A stretch of DNA of 6,138 bases from Ignavibacteriales bacterium (lineage in GTDB: Bacteria; Bacteroidota; Ignavibacteria; T3Sed10-11): assembly GCA_003560935.1 (NCBI GenBank), contig PWJF01000274.1:1-6138 (forward strand). Reading direction: 5' to 3'. The first letter of the stretch is position 1, and each line of letters begins with the position of its first letter. The notes under the pieces were generated by a model, which saw only the letters and a program-made list of their open reading frames with translations, was not told where the DNA came from and did not search any database. The position numbers and the translations under genes are program-made. Of the stretch, positions 1 through 5,734 are shown piece by piece.

Positions 1-274
1 AAATAAGTACAATGAAGAACTCTTTACCAGACGAGTTCGTGCGGGTAAGCGGACTTATTTCTTCGATGTAAAAGCGACGAAATCCGAAAAAGACTTTTAC
101 ATCACGATCACCGAAAGCAAACGCGTCGGTGAAAACAACTATGAGAAGCACAAAATTTTTCTCTATAAGGAAGATTTTGATAAGTTCATTGACGCACTCG
201 GTGAGACTGTCGAGCATGTCAAGACCGAACTGCTGGTTCGAGTAAACGGCGAAGATCAATCTGTTTCGTCGTAA
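1..274 (+). CDS. PUR-alpha-like DUF3276 family protein, C-terminal part (5' end outside window)
   Basis: The frame beginning at base 2 is open from the window edge to a TAA at 272-274 and gives 90 residues. The start codon lies upstream of the window. The visible sequence begins NKYNEELFTRRVRAGKRTYF and continues with an FFDVKATKSEKDFYITITESK-type strand block (about residues 20-40), then KHKIFLYKEDFDKF (about 50-62). This is the pattern I know from DUF3276, a small PUR-alpha-like fold found mainly in Bacteroidota and relatives; PUR proteins bind single-stranded DNA or RNA. Nucleic-acid binding here is inferred from the family, and no specific target is known. The C-terminus (VNGEDQSVSS) is polar and probably disordered. 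A strong terminator 35 nt after the stop ends the transcript. Too little upstream DNA is present to judge the operon or start. Confidence 0.8.
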   Translation, partial: NKYNEELFTRRVRAGKRTYFFDVKATKSEKDFYITITESKRVGENNYEKHKIFLYKEDFDKFIDALGETVEHVKTELLVRVNGEDQSVSS

Positions 275-308
275 GCGGTCCTTGGTCACACGATTACGTG
301 GCTTCAGT

Positions 309-343
309 CCTCTCCTCTGCCCCGGCAGGGGAGAGGTTTTTTT
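309..343 (+). terminator. Rho-independent terminator of the DUF3276 gene
   Basis: Bases 309-320 pair with 325-336 to form a 12-bp GC-rich stem with a single T-G wobble (316/329) and a CCCG loop (321-324). Seven T residues (337-343) follow immediately. The hairpin starts 35 nt after the DUF3276 stop, so it serves the plus strand. Read on the minus strand the same hairpin is followed by ACTGAAGCC, with no U tract, so it is at best a weak stop for the convergent DUF971 transcript that ends at 350. Confidence 0.92.
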
Positions 344-349
344 ATCCTA

Positions 350-655
350 TCATTTCGCACACTTGTCACATGTACATAACGTTCTTAATATCTCAAACGT
401 ATATATCCCCGTATCATGCCCATCCTGCCAGGTAATCTGAATGGCATATCGCCCCACCTGTTTTACACCGGTGAGTACATATTTCCCCTCCTCATACACC
501 GGCAGCATTGCGCTTCCTCGATCGCGCGCGTCATTGCATGTTGCACACGGACAACTGTCACGTAATAATTGAAAGGGATATGCGCTGATATGCCCGTCGT
601 CCCATGTTATAGAGAGCTCTGCGTCGCCTGAACGGTGAATGCGGGTTGGTCTCAT
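350..655 (-). CDS. DUF971 / GBBH-like N-terminal domain protein
   Basis: This 101-residue protein consists of one DUF971 domain, the fold that forms the N-terminal part of gamma-butyrobetaine hydroxylase (GBBH) and is also fused to the Mrp-type Fe-S carrier HCF101 of chloroplasts. The sequence shows two related strand blocks (SITWDDGH, 15-22; QITWQDGHDTGIYTFEILR, 73-91), with CPCATC at 35-40 between them. Cys35, Cys37, Cys40 and His80 match the CxCxxC plus His arrangement that holds zinc in GBBH, so metal binding is likely. A second CxCxxC (CTCDKC, 94-99) sits at the very C-terminus. No oxygenase domain follows, so this is not a carnitine enzyme; its role is unknown. The start ATG (653-655) overlaps the stop of the upstream gene as ATGA and has no clear Shine-Dalgarno sequence, which suggests translational coupling. 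It is probably the last gene of the hutU cluster. Confidence 0.85.
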   Translation of the reverse strand: MRPTRIHRSGDAELSITWDDGHISAYPFQLLRDSCPCATCNDARDRGSAMLPVYEEGKYVLTGVKQVGRYAIQITWQDGHDTGIYTFEILRTLCTCDKCAK

Positions 656-867
656 TTTTTAAACGGATCGATAAACGGTTTTCGTGGACGATTGATGTAA
701 TATTTTTCATGCAGCTCTTTCAATCGCTTCATAGATAAAGCATCAAGCTCCTCGTCGTCTTTGTGGCGCTTGAGGTACATTTGAAAATCCTCCAACTCAT
801 CGCGCGTCATCTTCCGCTCAAAATCCCGGAGATTTTCTATCATTTCTCGTTGTTCTCTGAAAGACAT
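652..867 (-). CDS. Small charged helical protein of unknown function (71 aa)
   Basis: I do not recognise this family. The 71 residues are highly charged and lack Cys, signal peptide or membrane segment. Residues 1-55 look almost entirely alpha-helical (runs such as EQREMIENLRDFERKMTR and LDALSMKRLKELHEKYY), and the tail is basic and proline-containing (NRPRKPFIDPFKK). This suggests a small cytosolic helical-hairpin or adaptor-like protein, but that is inference only. It is supported as a real gene by its position: it starts 17 nt after hutU, has a good ribosome-binding site (AAGGAAGAG, ending a few bases before the ATG at 865-867), and its TGA overlaps the ATG of the DUF971 gene by 4 nt. The minus-strand reading is preferred because it tiles with its neighbours without gaps. 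Confidence 0.75.
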   Translation of the reverse strand: MSFREQREMIENLRDFERKMTRDELEDFQMYLKRHKDDEELDALSMKRLKELHEKYYINRPRKPFIDPFKK

Positions 868-872
868 TAGCT

Positions 873-880
873 CTTCCTTA
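873..880 (-). promoter_or_regulatory. Ribosome-binding site of the 71-codon gene
   Basis: Minus-strand TAAGGAAG is followed by AGCTA and then ATG. The AGGAAG core lies 5 nt before the start. It falls within the 17-nt gap after the hutU stop, next to the hutU TAA at 885-887, and supports both the chosen start and translation of this small gene. Confidence 0.6.
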
Positions 881-884
881 TTTT

Positions 885-2537
885 TTATTCAAGCATCGGA
901 ATTTTCACGCCGTGTTTCTTTGCATTCTCGATCGCGCGTTCGTAGCCCGCATCGGCATGGCGGATGATGCCCATGCCGGGATCGTATGTAAGCACGCGTT
1001 CGAGACGGCGTTCGGCCTCTTTGGTGCCGTCGGCTACGATCACCATTCCCGCATGGATCGAGAGTCCCATACCAACTCCGCCGCCATGATGAACGGAAAC
1101 CCAGCTCGCACCCCCGATGGTATTCATTAGTGCATTCAGGATCGGCCAATCGGCTATAGCGTCGCTGCCGTCTTTCATTCCCTCCGTTTCCCGGTTCGGA
1201 GAAGCAACCGATCCGCAGTCGAGATGATCGCGTCCGATAACGATTGGTGCTTTAACATCGCCCTTTGCAACGAGATCGTTGAACACTTTTCCCATTTTCG
1301 CGCGGTCACCGTATCCTAACCAGCATATGCGGCACGGTAATCCCTGGAATTTTATTTTCTCACCCGCTTGTTTTATCCATCGATGAAGCGGCTCGTCGTC
1401 GGGAAATGTCTCCATTACTGCTCGATCGGTCCGGTAAATATCTTCCGGATTACCGCTTAATGCTGCCCAACGGAACGGACCTTTTCCGTCGCAGAAGAGG
1501 GGGCGGATGAATTCCGGAACGAATCCCGGTATATCAAATGCATTTTCTACGCCGTTATCGTTTGCTTCACCGCGAATATTATTTCCGTAATCGAATGTGA
1601 TCGCGCCTTTCTTTTGAAGCTCGAGCATTGCACGAACGTGGGTTGCAATCGAATCTTTTGCACGTTTGATATATTCGTCCGGGTCTTTTTCCCTGAGCTT
1701 AAGTGCCTCTTCGTACGACATTCCACCGGGTACATATCCGTTCAACGTATCATGTGCAGATGTCTGATCGGTTAGCACATCCGGGATAATACCGCGTTGT
1801 ATCAATTCCGGAAGTACATCCGCGGCGTTAGCGAGCAATCCAACCGAGAGAGCCTGTTTGTTCTTTTTTGCATCGAGAACCTTTTTTATGGCTTCATCAA
1901 GATCTGTGATCATTTCATCAAGGTACGCGGTCGACAGCCTTTTTTCGATGCGTGATTTATCCACTTCGATGCATAATGTTGCCGCACCGTTCATCGTCGC
2001 AGCGAGCGGCTGTGCGCCGCCCATGCCGCCGAGCCCGGCAGTAACCAGCAACCGACCGGCGAGTGAGCCGTTAAAATATTTTGTTGCACATTCCGCAAAG
2101 GTTTCGTAAGTACCCTGTAAAATTCCCTGTGTTCCGATATAGATCCAGCTTCCGGCCGTCATCTGTCCGAACATTGTCAGACCCAATCCTTCAAGCCGGC
2201 GGAATTCATCCCAGGTTGCCCATTTCGGGACGAGCATCGAGTTCGAAATAATTACACGAGGTGCATCCGTGTGAGTTTTAAATACACCGACCGGTTTACC
2301 GGATTGAACGAGCAGGGTTTCATCGTTCTCAAGCTCACGCAAACTTATCACGATAGCCCGGTAGGCATCCCAGTTGCGCGCGGCTTTTCCGGTACCCCCG
2401 TAGACGATAAGGTCTTCCGGTCTCTCGGCGACATCCGGGTCGAGGTTATTCATTAACATGCGAAGAGCTGCCTCCTGGAGCCATCCTTTGCAGCTAATCT
2501 CGGTTCCGCGGGGGGCTTTGATGATCTTTTTATGCAT
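885..2537 (-). CDS. hutU: Urocanate hydratase (urocanase)
   Basis: This is a complete 550-residue enzyme, close to the family's usual length of about 555. It converts trans-urocanate plus water to 4-imidazolone-5-propanoate, the second step of histidine degradation, in the cytoplasm, using tightly bound NAD+ as an electrophile. Visible family blocks are [11 protein letters not shown] (46-56), the Rossmann glycine motif [12 protein letters not shown] (168-179), [15 protein letters not shown] (256-270), the urocanase signature [16 protein letters not shown] (397-412) with the conserved Cys405 equivalent to Cys410 of the Pseudomonas enzyme, and [17 protein letters not shown] (437-453). Nothing essential appears to be missing. 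The ATG at 2535-2537 is chosen because the N-terminal [20 protein letters not shown] is conserved in the family; the upstream GAGAG is only a weak ribosome-binding site. No hutH, hutI or hutG lies in the window, so the rest of the pathway must be elsewhere. The two small genes downstream appear co-transcribed. Confidence 0.97.
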   Translation of the reverse strand: MHKKIIKAPRGTEISCKGWLQEAALRMLMNNLDPDVAERPEDLIVYGGTGKAARNWDAYRAIVISLRELENDETLLVQSGKPVGVFKTHTDAPRVIISNSMLVPKWATWDEFRRLEGLGLTMFGQMTAGSWIYIGTQGILQGTYETFAECATKYFNGSLAGRLLVTAGLGGMGGAQPLAATMNGAATLCIEVDKSRIEKRLSTAYLDEMITDLDEAIKKVLDAKKNKQALSVGLLANAADVLPELIQRGIIPDVLTDQTSAHDTLNGYVPGGMSYEEALKLREKDPDEYIKRAKDSIATHVRAMLELQKKGAITFDYGNNIRGEANDNGVENAFDIPGFVPEFIRPLFCDGKGPFRWAALSGNPEDIYRTDRAVMETFPDDEPLHRWIKQAGEKIKFQGLPCRICWLGYGDRAKMGKVFNDLVAKGDVKAPIVIGRDHLDCGSVASPNRETEGMKDGSDAIADWPILNALMNTIGGASWVSVHHGGGVGMGLSIHAGMVIVADGTKEAERRLERVLTYDPGMGIIRHADAGYERAIENAKKHGVKIPMLE

Positions 2538-2595
2538 GGGGGTCTCTCTATTCGTAGGTTATTGATATGTGAAAATACGAAAAGATTTAGTTTAC

Positions 2596-2608
2596 CTCAA
2601 TAATTGAG
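2596..2608. repeat. Perfect 13-bp palindrome CTCAATaATTGAG, possible operator of hutU
   Basis: Six-base arms CTCAAT and ATTGAG are exact reverse complements around one central A. The site starts about 8 nt downstream of the minus-strand TATAAT at 2616-2621, so it would cover the expected hutU transcription start, a common place for a repressor operator. No known consensus was recognised. Confidence 0.4.
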
Positions 2609-2615
2609 CCAGATC

Positions 2616-2621
2616 ATTATA
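2616..2621 (-). promoter_or_regulatory. Candidate -10 element for hutU
   Basis: The minus strand reads TATAAT, a perfect housekeeping -10, which would place the start near 2609 and give a leader of about 70 nt. No recognisable -35 box occurs at 15-19 nt spacing and there is no extended -10 TG. The promoter is either activator-dependent or recognised by a sigma factor of different specificity, or the match is chance in AT-rich DNA. Confidence 0.3.
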
Positions 2622-2690
2622 ATTTATTGGATAAGGAAAATTGTTGGCATTTGATCGTGCTCTTGCCGATGAGTAAAATTATTTCTATTT

Positions 2691-2703
2691 TGTAATTATT
2701 ACA
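2691..2703. repeat. Perfect 13-bp palindrome TGTAATtATTACA (Fur/PerR-like shape)
   Basis: Arms TGTAAT and ATTACA are exact reverse complements around one T. Extended to 15 bp, it matches 11 of the 14 arm positions of the PerR box TTATAATnATTATAA, the 7-1-7 form bound by Fur-family repressors. It lies in the middle of the divergent region, 95 bp centre to centre from the other 13-bp palindrome. A chance origin in AT-rich sequence cannot be excluded. Confidence 0.35.
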
Positions 2704-2710
2704 CTAAGTG

Positions 2711-2735
2711 AAAGTTCTTCAAAATGAAGGGCTTT
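2711..2735 (+). other. Hairpin in the regulator's upstream region
   Basis: AAAGTTCTTCA (2711-2721) pairs with TGAAGGGCTTT (2725-2735) over 11 bp with two G-T wobbles and an AAA loop. The wobbles hold only for plus-strand RNA; on the minus strand they become A-C mismatches. Another T follows the stem and then GTGTT, giving a weak terminator-like tail. It would matter only if the regulator is transcribed from a promoter upstream of 2711. Confidence 0.3.
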
Positions 2736-2876
2736 TGTGTTAAAAAGAATCTGCTTCCGGATTGTCAACTAATACATGAATTCTAATAGAGAAAGTTTAT
2801 CTGTTTCAGCGGTCATAGTTCATTTCCATTATGTTTCGTTAATTTTAATTATTTACAATTGAAAGATTAGGCTACG

Positions 2877-4250
2877 ATGAGAACACAAGGTGAGAATATT
2901 TTAATAGCCGACGATGAAGTCGGACTTCGAGAATCTCTAAAAGATCTGCTGACCATTGAGGGGTATAAGGTAGCGGTTACTGCGAACGGTGTGGAAGCAC
3001 TGAACAGACTTCAGGTCGAACAGTTCGATATAGCGTTGCTCGATATAAAAATGCCGAAAATCGATGGATTTGAAGTCCTCCGGTATATTCAGCAAAACTG
3101 TGCTTTCACGCAACCGATCATGTTGACCGGATTGATCGATGTGAAACTTGCAGTCGATGCAATCCGGATGGGAGCGTATGATTACATCACCAAGCCGTAC
3201 TCATCGGACGATCTCCTGAAAGTAATTCGCCGGGCGATCGAGCGAAAAAATTTATTAATGCAAAACGAGGTGATGAAGACCGAGCTGCAGCGATTGGCGG
3301 GGTCATCGGAGATAATCGGAGAGTCGGACAGTTTTAAAAAAGTATTACGGCTATCTGGCAAGATAGCCCCGACCGAATCGAGCGTATTGATACACGGTAA
3401 CAGCGGAACAGGCAAGGAGCTTGTAGCGAAATTCATATATCAGAATAGTTTACGTGCGGATAAACCGTTCGTTGTGCTTAACTGTGCATCCATCCCGGAC
3501 ACACTGATCGAGAGCGAGTTGTTCGGTCATGAAAAAGGCGCCTTCACCGATGCAGTCAGGCAAAAACAGGGATTAGTCGAGATTGCGAACGGCGGTACGT
3601 TGTTCCTCGATGAAGTCGGGGATATCAGTTTAGCGATACAACCGAAACTCCTCCGGTTTATACAGGAGGGCGAGTACCGTCGTGTCGGCGGCAACACCGT
3701 TTTACATTCCGACGTGCGTATTATATCGGCAACGAACAAACGTCTTGAGAATGAAGTGGCTGCCGGAAAATTCCGTGAAGACCTTCTATACAGGTTAAAC
3801 GTCATCACACTTGAACTGCCGCCGCTCAAAGAACGTAAAGACGACATCCCGAGACTTGCCCAATGGTTCATTCAGAAAAAAATGAAAACACGCGTCGAGA
3901 AGTCATTATCGTCGGATGCAATAGATATGTTGATGCGGTACGATTGGCCCGGCAATGTGCGTGAGCTTGAAAATGTTATAGAGCGTGCCGCAATACTATC
4001 GCAGGGTGAGGTAATCGATGCAAAAGATCTTGCCCTCCCGAGCAGGGCGATGAGTATGGGAGGTTCAAATGCCGGGGGGAACAGCCGGATCGGAAAACTC
4101 ACTCCCATGAAAGAAGTCGAGCGCGAGCACTATTTGAATGTGCTCAACACATTGAATTGGAACAAAAGCCAGGCGGCGAAAGTGCTCGGGGTTAGTTTGA
4201 AGACGTTGTATACGAAGATACAGCAGTTTCAGCTTAAGGAAAGCGGTTAA
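2877..4250 (+). CDS. NtrC-family sigma-54-dependent response regulator
   Basis: This complete 457-residue protein has the three-domain NtrC layout. The receiver (about 6-125) has the acidic pair Asp12/Asp13, the phospho-acceptor Asp56 in LLDIKMP, Thr84 and Lys106. The AAA+ domain (about 143-375) shows Walker A GNSGTGKE (174-181), the sigma-54 contact loop GAFTDA (221-226), Walker B TLFLDEVGD (241-249), a sensor I-type SATN (284-287) and the WPGNVRELENVIERA block (357-371). A Gly/Ser-rich linker (about 394-404) leads to a Fis-type helix-turn-helix (about 424-452, NKSQAAKVLGVSLKTLYTKI). When phosphorylated it should oligomerise, hydrolyse ATP and open sigma-54 promoters. The contact loop has Asp225 in place of the usual second Gly, and Walker A has Asn175 where Glu is common. 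No histidine kinase is adjacent, so signal and targets are unknown. It is divergent to hutU and its stop is 18 bp from the convergent hflX stop. The family is certain; the exact subfamily is not. Confidence 0.95.
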   Translation: MRTQGENILIADDEVGLRESLKDLLTIEGYKVAVTANGVEALNRLQVEQFDIALLDIKMPKIDGFEVLRYIQQNCAFTQPIMLTGLIDVKLAVDAIRMGAYDYITKPYSSDDLLKVIRRAIERKNLLMQNEVMKTELQRLAGSSEIIGESDSFKKVLRLSGKIAPTESSVLIHGNSGTGKELVAKFIYQNSLRADKPFVVLNCASIPDTLIESELFGHEKGAFTDAVRQKQGLVEIANGGTLFLDEVGDISLAIQPKLLRFIQEGEYRRVGGNTVLHSDVRIISATNKRLENEVAAGKFREDLLYRLNVITLELPPLKERKDDIPRLAQWFIQKKMKTRVEKSLSSDAIDMLMRYDWPGNVRELENVIERAAILSQGEVIDAKDLALPSRAMSMGGSNAGGNSRIGKLTPMKEVEREHYLNVLNTLNWNKSQAAKVLGVSLKTLYTKIQQFQLKESG

Positions 4251-4260
4251 TTGACAATTA
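4248..4260. repeat. Perfect 13-bp palindrome TAATTGaCAATTA in the convergent gap
   Basis: Arms TAATTG and CAATTA surround one central A. The palindrome includes the TAA stop of the response regulator and most of the 18-bp gap to hflX. A 6-bp AT-rich stem with a one-base centre cannot form a good terminator hairpin, so its function, if any, would be protein binding. Confidence 0.3.
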
Positions 4261-4268
4261 TACTGTTC

Positions 4269-5537
4269 TCACTCCGCCTGTGCCATCAACCGCTGCAAAT
4301 TCCCCTCATCCTTCTGATTGATCCGAAACCGTATCAGTATATGATCGTTCTCGTATTTCTTCTCGAGTATCTCCCCGATCGCGTGGATCTTTGAGATGAG
4401 CTGATGCTTCTGATGGGTGAGCGTGAGCGTTTTTTCAACGAACTGCTTATCCATCTGTTCTATAATAGTTTCTTTCAGTGCATCGATGTTAATGCCTCGC
4501 GATGCGGAAATAGCAACAGATGAAGTATATTCACGCATAAGTCCGAATACATAATCCCTGTTCTCGACTTTATCGATTTTATTGAACACCATGATCGTCG
4601 GTTTATCGAGCGAATGCAGAGATTCAAGCGTACTGTTAACGGTCGTGATATGCTCGTCAAGCGAAGCGCTCGACGCATCCACAACGTGCAAAAGCACGTC
4701 GGCTTCGATGACCTCTTCAAGCGTGCTCTTGAACGACGCGATAAGGTGAGGCGGAAGTTTACGAATAAATCCTACCGTATCGGATAATAACACCTTGTGT
4801 GCAGGCGACAGGGTAACACCGCGCACCGTTGCGTCAAGCGTCGCAAAGAGACGGTCCTCGATAAGTATTTCGGAGTTTGAAAGGAGATTCATAAGCGTCG
4901 ATTTACCGGCATTCGTATAGCCCACGATCGCGGCGCGCGTAAACTCGCTTCTTCCCTGTCGTTGTGTCTCGCGTTGTTGTGCAATGCGCTCAAGGATCCG
5001 TTTCAGATGACCGATTCTCGTGCGGATCATCCGCCGGTCGGTTTCGATCTGCGTTTCACCGGGACCCTTTGTACCGATACCGCCGTACTGTTTCGAAAGG
5101 TGCGTCCACTGCCGTGTGAGACGCGGCAGCAAATATTGTAATTGCGCAAGCTCGACTTGCGTGCGTGCTTCGCGCGAGCGGGCACGAAGCGAAAATATGT
5201 GCAGAATTAAACCGCTGCGGTCGAGAATTTTACATTTGATTACTTTTTCGAGATTTCTGGATTGGGTCGGTGAGAGATCGTCGTCGAAAATTACCAGTTC
5301 GATCTTTTCGTTCTCAACCCGCTCTCCAATTTCGTCCACTTTCCCTTTACCGATAAACAGAGCGGGATTCATGGATTCTTTATTCTGAATGATTGTATCG
5401 ACAACCATTGCGCCTGCGGTATCCGCAAGACGCGTGAGCTCTTCAAGATGCTCTTCGGTGACACCCTTCGATATGCTCGAGGAGGAGACACCGATTAATA
5501 ATGCTTTTTCGATTTTAGGTACTTCTATATTATGCAC
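4269..5537 (-). CDS. hflX: GTPase HflX
   Basis: This complete 422-residue HflX-type GTPase belongs to the Obg-HflX group. HflX binds the large ribosomal subunit and, in studied bacteria, splits stalled or heat-stressed 70S ribosomes. The N-terminal HflX domain is visible as KALLIGV (11-17), LVIFDDDLSPTQSRNLE (81-97), ILDRSGLILHIF (104-115) and TQVELAQLQYLLPRL (126-140). It is followed by the conserved GGIGTKGPGETQIETDRR (152-169) and a coiled linker (about 170-196). The G domain has G1 GYTNAGKS (206-213), the switch region FATLDATVR (231-239), G3 DTVGF (253-257), G4 NKID (319-322) and G5 SAS (344-346); the C-terminal domain runs to residue 422. The start is GTG at 5535-5537: no ATG occurs between it and the in-frame TAA at 5583-5585, and GAGG lies 4 nt upstream. 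It is not next to hfq, unlike in enterobacteria. It appears to have its own promoter after the BatA-like gene. Confidence 0.96.
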   Translation of the reverse strand: MHNIEVPKIEKALLIGVSSSSISKGVTEEHLEELTRLADTAGAMVVDTIIQNKESMNPALFIGKGKVDEIGERVENEKIELVIFDDDLSPTQSRNLEKVIKCKILDRSGLILHIFSLRARSREARTQVELAQLQYLLPRLTRQWTHLSKQYGGIGTKGPGETQIETDRRMIRTRIGHLKRILERIAQQRETQRQGRSEFTRAAIVGYTNAGKSTLMNLLSNSEILIEDRLFATLDATVRGVTLSPAHKVLLSDTVGFIRKLPPHLIASFKSTLEEVIEADVLLHVVDASSASLDEHITTVNSTLESLHSLDKPTIMVFNKIDKVENRDYVFGLMREYTSSVAISASRGINIDALKETIIEQMDKQFVEKTLTLTHQKHQLISKIHAIGEILEKKYENDHILIRFRINQKDEGNLQRLMAQAE

Positions 5538-5541
5538 ACAA

Positions 5542-5545
5542 CCTC
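5542..5545 (-). promoter_or_regulatory. Shine-Dalgarno sequence deciding the GTG start of hflX
   Basis: The minus strand reads GAGG, then TTGT, then GTG. The 4-nt spacing is short but workable, and the site is the only purine-rich one near the predicted start. An overlapping out-of-frame GTG begins two bases earlier. Confidence 0.45.
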
Positions 5546-5603
5546 GTATATTAGTGGACGATACTTTTTTAAATAGACAAAATTATTTAGCCGCAATAAC
5601 GCC

Positions 5604-5632
5604 AAAACACTAAATTTTATTTTTTGTGTTTT
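5604..5632. repeat. AT-rich inverted repeat in the hflX leader
   Basis: AAAACAC (5604-5610) and GTGTTTT (5626-5632) are exact reverse complements separated by 15 nt of A/T. Three more A-T pairs are possible after one mismatch. In the hflX direction the stem is followed by GGCG rather than U residues, so it is not a terminator for the upstream BatA-like gene. Confidence 0.35.
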
Positions 5633-5702
5633 TGTGATTTTGAGCAACTCATCAGCCTCCGTTTGTGGCATAAAATGACTTTTCAAGGTATACTCGAATA
5701 TC

Positions 5703-5717
5703 CTATTATACTAATAG
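5703..5717. repeat. Inverted repeat CTATTA-TAC-TAATAG overlapping the hflX -10
   Basis: Six-base arms at 5703-5708 and 5712-5717 are exact reverse complements around a 3-bp centre. The repeat covers the whole TATAAT of the candidate hflX promoter, as an operator would. Its low complexity means part of the symmetry may be accidental. Confidence 0.35.
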
Positions 5718-5734
5718 AACAATCCTGCCATCAA
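5705..5734 (-). promoter_or_regulatory. Candidate promoter of hflX
   Basis: On the minus strand TTGATG (5729-5734; 4 of 6 to TTGACA) is followed by 18 nt and a perfect TATAAT (5705-5710). The start would fall near 5698, giving an untranslated leader of about 160 nt. The -35 overlaps the last codons of the BatA-like gene. Transcription through from that gene is also possible, since no terminator is seen between them. Confidence 0.4.

Larger units (their letters stand above)
2538..2876. other. Divergent AT-rich intergenic region between hutU and the sigma-54 regulator
   Basis: These 339 bp carry no convincing ORF. They must contain the start signals of both divergent genes. I see a TATAAT facing hutU at 2616-2621, two perfect 13-bp palindromes (2596-2608 and 2691-2703), and an 11-bp hairpin at 2711-2735. 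For the regulator, TTGTCA (2762-2767), 16 nt, then TAATAG (2784-2789) is a poor promoter candidate. Its ribosome-binding site is also weak (TTAGG, ending 5 nt before the ATG at 2877). Reading both strands for the sigma-54 GG-N10-GC pattern gave only one poor match. Confidence 0.6.

Noticed and set aside
309..349. Bidirectional use of the terminator hairpin for the hutU/DUF971 transcript
   Set aside because: On the minus strand the hairpin is not followed by a U tract, so only plus-strand termination is supported by the sequence.
889..2456. Several open frames of 60-86 codons on both strands within hutU (889-1149, 912-1130, 1547-1735, 1858-2109, 2271-2456)
   Set aside because: All lie inside the strongly conserved hutU coding sequence, show no recognisable protein pattern, and are shadows of its codon usage.
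2635..2660. Possible sigma-54 promoters: GG (2635) N10 GC (2648), and TTGGCA (2644-2649) followed by TGC (2658-2660)
   Set aside because: The first has the right spacing but poor flanking matches and faces the regulator. The second has better-looking boxes but 11 instead of 10 bases between GG and GC.
4251..4264. TTGACA followed by TATACT resembling a promoter in the convergent gap
   Set aside because: Only about two bases separate the boxes, far from the 16-18 needed, and no gene starts downstream.
5020..5613. Plus-strand open frames of 122 and 74 codons opposite hflX
   Set aside because: Their translations are Ser/Arg/Cys-rich low-quality sequence antisense to conserved HflX motifs, with no supporting start signals.
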